From Chitinophagaceae bacterium UBA7600 (lineage in GTDB: Bacteria; Bacteroidota; Bacteroidia; Chitinophagales; Chitinophagaceae): DNA of 9,136 nt. The position numbers were made by a program, and so were the translations under genes. Of this stretch, positions 1 through 6,376 are shown one piece after another. The DNA lies in assembly GCA_002478885.1 (NCBI GenBank), contig DLKC01000005.1, positions 1 through 9,136 of the forward strand, in the 5' to 3' direction. Under the pieces are notes generated by a model. It worked only from the letters and a program-made list of their open reading frames with translations, was not told the origin of the DNA and did not search any database. How positions within the stretch are numbered: the first letter of the stretch is position 1; the number at the start of each line of letters is the position of its first letter.

Positions 1-3000
1 GTGATCATGATGAACCTGTTTGGCGTGAGCGGAAATCTTATGAGTCTCGGCGCATTGGATTTTGGCCTGATCGTAGATGGCGCTGTAATAATTGTTGAGG
101 CAGTAATGCACAGATTAAGTCACAGCAAACATTTCGCGCAGATCACACAACTCAACAAACAGGAAATGGATCATGAAGTGAAGAACGCGGCAAGCAAAAT
201 GATGAACAGCGCCGTGTTTGGGCAGATCATCATCCTGGTTGTTTATCTCCCGATTTTCACGCTACAGGGCATCGAAGGCAAAATGTTCAAGCCCATGGCG
301 GAGACGGTTGCATTTGCATTGATTGGTGCGTTTATCCTGTCACTTACCTATATCCCGATGATGAGTGCGCTGTTTCTCGACAGGAAAATAAAACACAGGC
401 CTAACAGGTCAGACAGGGTAATGGCGAAAGTGGAAAGAGCCTATCAAACTGCATTAGCGAAAGTGATTGCGTTTCCAAAGACCGTTATATTAATAGCCGC
501 AGGCCTTTTTATCAGTTCCATTTTTATTTTTAACAGCCTCGGCGGTGAATTTATTCCCGCACTTGAGGAAGGCGATTTTGCGGTGGATACCCGCGTGTTA
601 ACAGGAAGCAGTTTACAAACTACCATTGACAATACACAAAAAGCAGCCCATATATTAAAAACACAATTTCCCGAGGTAGAAAAAGTGGTGACAAAAATTG
701 GCAGCGGTGAAGTGCCTACCGACCCCATGCCCATGGATGCCAGTGATATGATGGTGATTTTAAAACCAAAGGAGGAATGGACTTCCGCCAAAACTTTTAA
801 TGAAATGAGTGAAAAGATGGGTAAGGCTTTACAGGCCGTTCCTGGTATTACTGCGGGATTCCAGTTTCCCGTGCAAATGCGGTTCAATGAATTGATGACA
901 GGCGCAAGACAAGATGTGGTGTGCAAATTATTCGGCGAAGATTTAGATACACTTGCAGCATATGCACACAAACTGGGGGAGCTGATTAATACAGTAAACG
1001 GCGCAAAAAATCTATATGTCGAAGCTGTGTCAGGCATGCCACAGATCATTATTGCCTATAATCGAAATGCGATCGCACAATATGATTTAAATATTGCAGA
1101 TATCAATAAAATAGTCAATACTGCTTTTGCAGGACAAAGCACAGGAATGTTGTTTGAAGGTGAGAAACGTTTTGATATCGTGGTGCGTTTAAGCGGCGAA
1201 CAAAAACGCGATGCCAGGGATATTCAAAATCTTTTGATCCCAACGCCGAAAGGGACACAGATTCCTTTATACCAGTTAGCTGATGTCCAGATAAAAGATG
1301 GACCCAATCAAATTCAAAGGGAAGACGCGAAGCGGAGAATCGCGGTTGGATTTAATGTACGGGGGAGAGATGTCCAGAGCATCGTGCATGAGTTGCAAAC
1401 CAAGGTCGGCCAACAAATAAAATTGCCTGCGGGATATTATATCACTTACGGGGGAGCTTTTGAAAATTTGAATGAGGCTAAACAAAGGTTAACGATCGCA
1501 GTGCCGGTATCACTTTTGCTGATTTTTATTCTCCTTTATTTCGCATTCAATTCTATCAAACAAGGGTTGCTTATTTATTCTGCTATTCCTTTGTCTGCCA
1601 TCGGTGGAATATTGTTCCTGGCCTTGAGGGATATGCCTTTCAGCATAAGCGCAGGCGTTGGTTTTATTGCGTTGTTTGGGGTGGCCGTGCTTAACGGAAT
1701 TGTATTGCTGGCAGAATTTAATCTTTTAAGAAAAGAAGGTTTGACTGATGTAAGGCGAATCGTTTTGATGGGGACAAAAGTCCGGTTAAGACCGGTGTTG
1801 ATGACTGCGTTTGTAGCGTCGTTGGGATTTTTCCCGATGGCAGTCAGCAACGGGGCAGGAGCGGAGGTGCAAAGGCCTTTAGCAACGGTTGTGATCGGGG
1901 GGCTATTGATTGCCACGTTTTTAACGTTGTTTGTCTTGCCTGTTTTGTACATGACTTTTGAAAAAAGTGGCGGGAATCAAAAAAAACGTAAGAAGCACCA
2001 TGTTGCCATTGTTTCAGTTGTCGCGCTGACCATTGTTTCTGTTGTTTCATCTGCCCAAACTCCTATCAGCTTACAAGCATCAATTGATACGGCATTGAAA
2101 AATAACCTGCAGATGAAGAACGAAAAACTGAAAGCAGCATACCAACAAACGCTTATCAAAACGGCGGCGCCTGTTCCTCAGGCAAATCTTACTGCAGAAA
2201 TCGGTAAAATAAACAGTGCCTATACCGATTCCCGATTTGCCATTTCACAGTCATTCAATTTTCCCACCGTGTATGCCAGGCAAAAAGATCTGTTGCAGGA
2301 GGAATGGAAAAACAGCCTGTTGAATGTTTCTGTAAAAGAAGCACAGTTGAAAAGGGAAGTTGCGCAGGTGTTTTATTCTATTCTTTATATCAAACAAAAA
2401 AAGCAGTTGCTGCAATACGCCGATAGCCTGTACACCGGCTTTTACGAAAAAGCTGCGTTGCGTTTGCTAAAAGGAGAAACCAATATTCTTGAAAAAGCAA
2501 GTGCAGCAACACAACTGGGGCAAATACAAACTCAATTGCAACAGCTGCAGGAAGATTCTGCTATTCTCCAGTTGCAATTTCAATTGTTGCTCAATACAAC
2601 AAACCCCCTGGTTGCCGAAGAGAAAGATTACAAGATGCAATTGAACCTGGCAGATACAACCGTCTTGTTGCAAAACCCGATCCTGAAAGTATTTGAACAG
2701 CAAAAGCAAATAGCAGCTAACGTTGTCAAAGTCGAAAAAAGTAAACTTTTACCCGATTTAATGATCGGTTACAATAACAGCAGCATGCAAGGTTTTGGCG
2801 CCGACGATAAATATTACAGCAACGCTGCACGTTTTGGTGCCGTGCAATTTGCTGTTGGTATTCCTATTTTTTATGGAACACAAAAAGCAAAGATCAACAG
2901 TGCAAAATTCAACAGGGAAATTGCCGAAAGTAATTATGCTACGGGGCTTCAAAATTTGCAAGCTGAAAGCCAATCTGCCTTGCGACAGTACAACAAGTAT

Positions 3001-3213
3001 GCTCAAAGCATAGCGTATTATGAGAACACTGCCTTGAAAAATGCAGCATTGGTTACTACGACAGCAAACAAACAACTTGCTGCAGGAAGTATTAATTTTT
3101 TAGAGTGGGTTCAATTGATTAACCAGGCAATGACCGTTGAAAACGATTATGTTGAAGCGGTAAAGCATCTCAACGAAACGATCATTCAATTAAATTATCT
3201 CAACAACAAATAA
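1..3213 (+). CDS. CzcA/CusA-family heavy-metal RND efflux pump fused to a TolC-like outer-membrane factor (5' end outside window)
   Basis: This inner-membrane proton-driven pump exports divalent metal ions and carries its own outer-membrane channel as a C-terminal domain. The window opens in the fourth membrane helix; by alignment to Cupriavidus CzcA about 380 N-terminal residues lie upstream. The helix motif DFGLIVDG gives D20, D26 and E33, which match the proton-relay residues D402, D408 and E415 of CzcA and point to the HME1 (Zn/Co/Cd) type rather than the Cu/Ag type. The second periplasmic loop spans about 180-495 (GGEFIPALEEGDF at its start); the last helices run to about 650, including RLRPVLMTAF (595-604). 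A basic stretch KKRKKHH (661-667), a hydrophobic segment (668-682) and SSAQ (683-686) form an internal signal peptide before two OEP repeats (about 690-1070). The stop lies seven bases before the adaptor gene. The RND-OEP fusion is known in Bacteroidota. The exact metal is not shown by the sequence. Confidence 0.93.
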   Translation: MIMMNLFGVSGNLMSLGALDFGLIVDGAVIIVEAVMHRLSHSKHFAQITQLNKQEMDHEVKNAASKMMNSAVFGQIIILVVYLPIFTLQGIEGKMFKPMAETVAFALIGAFILSLTYIPMMSALFLDRKIKHRPNRSDRVMAKVERAYQTALAKVIAFPKTVILIAAGLFISSIFIFNSLGGEFIPALEEGDFAVDTRVLTGSSLQTTIDNTQKAAHILKTQFPEVEKVVTKIGSGEVPTDPMPMDASDMMVILKPKEEWTSAKTFNEMSEKMGKALQAVPGITAGFQFPVQMRFNELMTGARQDVVCKLFGEDLDTLAAYAHKLGELINTVNGAKNLYVEAVSGMPQIIIAYNRNAIAQYDLNIADINKIVNTAFAGQSTGMLFEGEKRFDIVVRLSGEQKRDARDIQNLLIPTPKGTQIPLYQLADVQIKDGPNQIQREDAKRRIAVGFNVRGRDVQSIVHELQTKVGQQIKLPAGYYITYGGAFENLNEAKQRLTIAVPVSLLLIFILLYFAFNSIKQGLLIYSAIPLSAIGGILFLALRDMPFSISAGVGFIALFGVAVLNGIVLLAEFNLLRKEGLTDVRRIVLMGTKVRLRPVLMTAFVASLGFFPMAVSNGAGAEVQRPLATVVIGGLLIATFLTLFVLPVLYMTFEKSGGNQKKRKKHHVAIVSVVALTIVSVVSSAQTPISLQASIDTALKNNLQMKNEKLKAAYQQTLIKTAAPVPQANLTAEIGKINSAYTDSRFAISQSFNFPTVYARQKDLLQEEWKNSLLNVSVKEAQLKREVAQVFYSILYIKQKKQLLQYADSLYTGFYEKAALRLLKGETNILEKASAATQLGQIQTQLQQLQEDSAILQLQFQLLLNTTNPLVAEEKDYKMQLNLADTTVLLQNPILKVFEQQKQIAANVVKVEKSKLLPDLMIGYNNSSMQGFGADDKYYSNAARFGAVQFAVGIPIFYGTQKAKINSAKFNREIAESNYATGLQNLQAESQSALRQYNKYAQSIAYYENTALKNAALVTTTANKQLAAGSINFLEWVQLINQAMTVENDYVEAVKHLNETIIQLNYLNNK

Positions 3214-3220
3214 TTCTCCA

Positions 3221-4345
3221 ATGAAAAATATCATATTCGGATCAATAATATTGTTCATTTCATGCGCGGGTAGCAAAAGCCCGGATGAATCAACAGCTGC
3301 TCCCGGAATCGTAAATACAGTAACGCTTACAGATGCCCAGGTAAAAAATGCGGGAATTGTTACCGGCAAGACCATGCGCAAAGAAATTTCCTCTATCTTA
3401 AAATTAAACGGCATTGTGGATGTGCCGCCTCAGAACATGGTTTCTATCAGTGTACCGCTGGGTGGTTATTTAAGGTCTACCAGTCTATTGCCGGGGATGC
3501 ATGTTAGAAAAGGTGATGTTATTGCTGTGATGGAAGATCAGCAGTACATTCAGTTGCAGCAGGATTATTTAACCGCTAAGGCTAAGATTGGTTTTTTGCG
3601 GAACGAATATGAACGTCAAAAAGATTTGAACAGCAGCCAGGCAAGCAGTGATAAGGTTTATCAACAGGCGGAGGCAGACTATAAAACTCAGCAGGTTTTG
3701 ATCGCAGCATTGGCTGAAAAGCTCAAACTGGCGGGAATAAATGTTGAGCAGCTGAATGAGACAAACATTTCAAGGAGCGTAAATATTTATTCGCCGATCA
3801 ATGGTTATGTTTCGCAGGTGAATATCAATGTTGGCAAATATGTAACACCGGCCGAAGTATTATTTGAACTTGTAAATCCTGATGATATTCATTTAGCGTT
3901 AAAGGTTTTTGAGAAAGACCTGGATAAGCTTTTTATCGGGCAGCAATTAGTCTGCTATACGAACAACAACCCCGGCAAAAAATATAATTGCGAAGTATTG
4001 TTGATCGGAAAAGATCTCAGCATCGAAAGAAACACTGATGTTCATTGCCATTTTGAAACATATGATAAATCACTTATTCCCGGCACTTATATGAATGCAA
4101 CAGTTGAAGTAAAAAGCAATGACGCATATACATTGCCGGAGGATGCAGTGGTAAGATTTGAAAATAAGCATTATGTTTTCCTGAAAAAGGGCGGCAATGA
4201 ATTTCAAATGACGGAAGTAACTGTTGGAAATACGGAAAATGGGTTTATTGAAATATTGAATGCTGAAGATTTTGCGTCGCAAGAGCTGGCTATAAGAGGC
4301 GCCTATTCGATCTTAATGAGTTTGAAAAATAAGTCTGAGGAGTAA
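3221..4345 (+). CDS. RND efflux periplasmic adaptor lipoprotein, CzcB/CusB (HlyD-like) type
   Basis: This is the membrane-fusion protein that bridges the RND pump and its outer-membrane channel. The N-terminus is a short lipoprotein signal ending in LFISC, so Cys15 is the probable lipidated residue; the -3 position is Phe, slightly off the usual lipobox. A first half of the lipoyl/barrel-sandwich domain lies at about 68-105 (VPLGGYLRS, GMHVRKGDVIAVMED), a helical hairpin with coiled-coil character at about 107-170, and the second lipoyl half at about 188-222 (YSPINGYVSQVNINVGKYV). A beta-barrel (about 223-300) and a membrane-proximal domain (about 300-374) follow. At 374 residues it has normal length for the family. 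No His-rich metal-binding extension is present. The ATG lies seven bases after the upstream stop, so the two are surely co-transcribed; no clear Shine-Dalgarno is visible, as is common in this phylum. Confidence 0.92.
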   Translation: MKNIIFGSIILFISCAGSKSPDESTAAPGIVNTVTLTDAQVKNAGIVTGKTMRKEISSILKLNGIVDVPPQNMVSISVPLGGYLRSTSLLPGMHVRKGDVIAVMEDQQYIQLQQDYLTAKAKIGFLRNEYERQKDLNSSQASSDKVYQQAEADYKTQQVLIAALAEKLKLAGINVEQLNETNISRSVNIYSPINGYVSQVNINVGKYVTPAEVLFELVNPDDIHLALKVFEKDLDKLFIGQQLVCYTNNNPGKKYNCEVLLIGKDLSIERNTDVHCHFETYDKSLIPGTYMNATVEVKSNDAYTLPEDAVVRFENKHYVFLKKGGNEFQMTEVTVGNTENGFIEILNAEDFASQELAIRGAYSILMSLKNKSEE

Positions 4346-4460
4346 AGACCAAAACTGTACATGATAGATTGATAGCGCGTTATTTTTTCGCGAATATCCT
4401 CTGTCCCCTGTTTATAGCTTATTTGTTTTCCATTGTGCTGCGAATACGGGCCCGATAAAA

Positions 4461-4490
4461 CAGATCCCGCAAAAGCGGGATTTGTTTTTA
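4461..4490 (+). terminator. Rho-independent terminator of the efflux operon
   Basis: A perfect seven-base stem (atcccgc at 4464-4470 with gcgggat at 4475-4481) closes a loop of four A residues. It can be extended outward by three more pairs, one of them G-T. It is followed by ttgttttta. It lies about 115 bases after the adaptor stop codon on the same strand, so it probably ends the efflux transcript. Confidence 0.8.
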
Positions 4491-4738
4491 TTAAGGATTG
4501 TATAAACTACTCGTCAGCTTGTATTGCCGAAGCCGGGCTGTTTGGTTTTGATCGGTAGCTGGCCCACCCCGAGACTCAATCGTTAAATAATATCATTCCA
4601 TCCATTGGGAAAACAATAGCCGGGGAAAGATTGAGAGAGCATACGGACAGGGTTTTGGCTTATTTCGGCTGCTGCCTGGCTCAGGTCTGCAAATGTTTAA
4701 GGATTAAGAGGGCGGTCATTGGACATAAGTGACGAGAA

Positions 4739-4790
4739 GGCACAGGTCTGACCAACACACAAAACAGCGCTACCAGACGTGCGCCAAATA
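4739..4790. repeat. 52-base hairpin repeat, copy 1
   Basis: This copy matches copy 2 at 47 of 52 positions. Its ends are imperfect inverted repeats: ggcacaggtctg at the left pairs with cagacgtgcgcc at the right in 10 of 12 positions, leaving a 28-base loop that contains the shared block cagcgctac. It could act as a folded RNA or single-stranded DNA structure. No ORF covers it. Confidence 0.75.
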
Positions 4791-4890
4791 TGGCAGGAAC
4801 TTGGGTTTTGGCTTATTCCGCTTCATTTTGGCTAAGTGCTACTAATCTTAAACGAATAGTAATATAGACAGTTTAGATATGTTACATAAA

Positions 4891-4942
4891 GGCACAGGTT
4901 TGGCCAACAAACCAAACAGCGCTACCAGACCTGCGCCAAATA
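4891..4942. repeat. 52-base hairpin repeat, copy 2
   Basis: Second copy of the same repeat. The outer arms ggcacaggtttg and cagacctgcgcc pair in 11 of 12 positions if one G-T pair is counted. Changes relative to copy 1 fall in both arms and loop. The g-g mismatch of copy 1 is a proper g-c pair here, while the c-g pair of copy 1 is a wobble here, so the stem is kept overall. Confidence 0.75.
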
Positions 4943-4953
4943 GGGGTGTGATT

Positions 4954-4973
4954 ATCCGGATGCCGGATTTTTG
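4954..4973 (+). terminator. Short hairpin followed by a T run
   Basis: The stem atccgg (4954-4959) and ccggat (4963-4968) closes a three-base loop and is followed by a T run ending in G, as in a weak intrinsic terminator reading on the plus strand. No plus-strand gene is seen just before it. It also sits immediately downstream of the stop codon of the short minus-strand ORF, where it could protect that transcript's 3' end, but it has no T tail in that direction. Confidence 0.35.
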
Positions 4974-5252
4974 TTAGTTGCTGGATGCAACATCATTTCG
5001 AAAATACCAACCCCGGTCAATCAAGTCCTCCGGAGAAAGGATCATTGTCGTGACGAGATCAGTAATATCATGTTCGTAGTTAAATGGCTTAGACAATAAA
5101 TGCAATTTGCCCTCCCTATCAGTTCCATCAACAACAAAAACCAGTGTACCCTTGGTTTTAGGAATAGATGGAGCGAGTATATCTCCGCAACGAAAAACGA
5201 AAGGCGACTTATCGCTCACAAGTTGCCAACTGGCATTAGAATCCTGGAACAC
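4974..5252 (-). CDS. Short hypothetical protein, possibly the remnant of a longer gene
   Basis: I do not recognise this 92-residue product. It has no signal peptide, membrane segment or known motif. Two short beta-like stretches (SPFVFRCGDI, TLVFVVDG) and an acidic C-terminal part (SPEDLIDRGWYF) give an ordinary soluble-protein composition, and the codon use looks protein-like. The only available start is GTG at 5252, directly after an in-frame TAA, with no ribosome-binding site. In the neighbouring frame just upstream, an ATG at about 5315 opens a 25-codon reading frame that overlaps the GTG region, so the two could be one gene broken by a single-base shift in the A-rich stretch at about 5253-5275. 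It may be a small gene, a frameshifted gene or a chance ORF. Conservation would decide. Confidence 0.4.
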   Translation of the reverse strand: MFQDSNASWQLVSDKSPFVFRCGDILAPSIPKTKGTLVFVVDGTDREGKLHLLSKPFNYEHDITDLVTTMILSPEDLIDRGWYFRNDVASSN

Positions 5253-5533
5253 TTATTTTGTTTTGTTTGTTAGTAAATACTGCAGATGGATGCGACAGTG
5301 ATAAATATATCATCCAAATTTTAGCCAAACTTTACGATGGAATGCTTTTTGGGAAGGTTTAAGGGTCTATAAATTGAATTTAAGGGGCATGTTTAATTAA
5401 TCATCTGATTGATGCCATTTCTTTTAAACAGTGCAGCATTTAGAAGATCTGTAAAAGATGGCGAAAGTTCAAATTACAACACTGTAACTTTATCAATATT
5501 GTTATGCTTTAGCTTTAATGAAGTCGGAAATTT

Positions 5534-6166
5534 ATGAAAAAACAAAAAGTAAATTGGGCAGAGGCAGTAAAGCCCGTTGTAAATAAATATAAAAACAGCA
5601 AGCATCCTTTAGAGGCAAAGAATTTGTATCAAATGCTAGTGATGGTGGTATTGTCGGCACAGACAACAGATGCGCTGATCAATCAGATAAAAGACGAGAT
5701 TTTTAAAGCGTTTCCGAATATGAAAGCTTTGTCAGGTGCCACGCCCGAAGCATTAATTCCCTACATAACCAAAGTCAGGAATTTCAGGAATAAAGCTAAA
5801 TGGTTAACGCAAATCGCTGCCTTGATGAAAAAGGACAGTGCAATACCATTAACCATGGATGAATTGGTGGCACTACCGGGCATCGGCAGAAAATCGGCAA
5901 ACGTCATCAAATTTTTTGCCGGCGCGCCATTCGAAGGAATAGTAGTGGATTTACATGTGGTGAGGGTAGCACAACGGCTTGGTATCGCCACAGGAGATGA
6001 TCCCGGTAAAATTGAACAGCAGATTATGGACTCAGTGCCACCCGAAGAGTGGGAAGTGGGCATGTCGCTGTCATTTCTCGGGAGGGATATTTGCAGGCCA
6101 ACACCTGACTGCCCGGTCTGCCCGATGAATAAGGTTTGCGCGTTTTATAATGGAGCGCTAAAATGA
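5534..6166 (+). CDS. nth: Endonuclease III family DNA glycosylase/AP lyase
   Basis: This base-excision repair enzyme removes oxidised pyrimidines and cuts the strand at abasic sites. At 210 residues it matches the family length. The hallmark LSAQTTD is at 40-46. The helix-hairpin-helix LPGIGRKSA (114-122) contains K120, the Schiff-base lysine at the same number as in E. coli Nth. D139 in VVDLHVVRVAQRLG corresponds to catalytic D138. The C-terminal iron-sulfur cysteines are C187, C193, C196 and C202, giving C-x5-C-x2-C-x5-C, one residue fewer in the first gap than the E. coli C-x6-C-x2-C-x5-C. The ATG at 5534 is preceded by ggaa at a short distance. The gene stands alone, with about 280 bases of unassigned sequence upstream. 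The family call is safe; a specialised Nth-like paralogue cannot be excluded. Confidence 0.92.
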   Translation: MKKQKVNWAEAVKPVVNKYKNSKHPLEAKNLYQMLVMVVLSAQTTDALINQIKDEIFKAFPNMKALSGATPEALIPYITKVRNFRNKAKWLTQIAALMKKDSAIPLTMDELVALPGIGRKSANVIKFFAGAPFEGIVVDLHVVRVAQRLGIATGDDPGKIEQQIMDSVPPEEWEVGMSLSFLGRDICRPTPDCPVCPMNKVCAFYNGALK

Positions 6167-6313
6167 CAATAATGAATGAAATGTTTGAAGTAGTACTATT
6201 GAGTTAAATACTTCGCAGTAATCTGTTCTTTTAATCCCACAAAATAGGTTTTTTTTATTAGTCAACCTGGTTCAGGGCGAGACACAGCGAACGTCGATTG
6301 ATTGTTTGTCAAG

Positions 6314-6346
6314 CCCCACTTTGCGCCAATTGTTTTGTTAGGCGAA
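6314..6346 (-). repeat. Left inverted repeat flanking the nuclease-ATPase gene (attC-like half site)
   Basis: Read on the minus strand it begins ttcgcctaac and continues through attggcg and gtgggg, closely following the plus-strand repeat at 8922-8956 (the first ten bases are identical). On the plus strand it ends in gttaggc (6337-6343), which fits the integron R' heptamer GTTRRRY. No matching opening arm is visible in the 150 bases to its left, so this looks like one half of a hairpin element. Confidence 0.6.
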
Positions 6347-6376
6347 GTTTTCCCGATTGCAAATTCTTATGATAAT

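Larger units (their letters stand above)
4650..4954. repeat. Diverged tandem duplication, unit about 153 bases
   Basis: Two stretches recur with the same spacing. An 18-base segment beginning gggttttggctta is found at 4650-4667 and 4803-4820 (17 of 18 identical, 153 bases apart). A 52-base segment is found at 4739-4790 and 4891-4942 (152 bases apart). Between these islands the two units are only weakly alike. The simplest reading is an old tandem duplication of a non-coding unit in which only some parts have been kept. Apart from this repeat and the terminator, bases 4346-4973 show no convincing gene. Confidence 0.7.

Noticed and set aside
444..1049. 201-residue minus-strand ORF inside the pump gene
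   Set aside because: It lies wholly opposite a well-conserved RND coding region and has no recognisable motif, so it is a shadow frame.
4500..4620. Short minus-strand reading frames around 4500-4620
   Set aside because: They are broken by stops, have no start signals, and match nothing I can name with confidence.
4739..4942. CRISPR array
   Set aside because: There are only two repeats of 52 bases, separated by 100 bases, with further similarity outside them. This is a tandem duplication, with no cas genes.
5253..5533. Promoter of nth
   Set aside because: A taacttta at 5485-5492 resembles the Bacteroidota -7 element TAnnTTTG, but the last base differs and no convincing -33 element lies at the right distance. 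Nothing else can be supported in this stretch.
6167..6313. Terminator at the eight-T run near 6250
   Set aside because: No stem precedes the T run, so it is not a convincing intrinsic terminator for nth.
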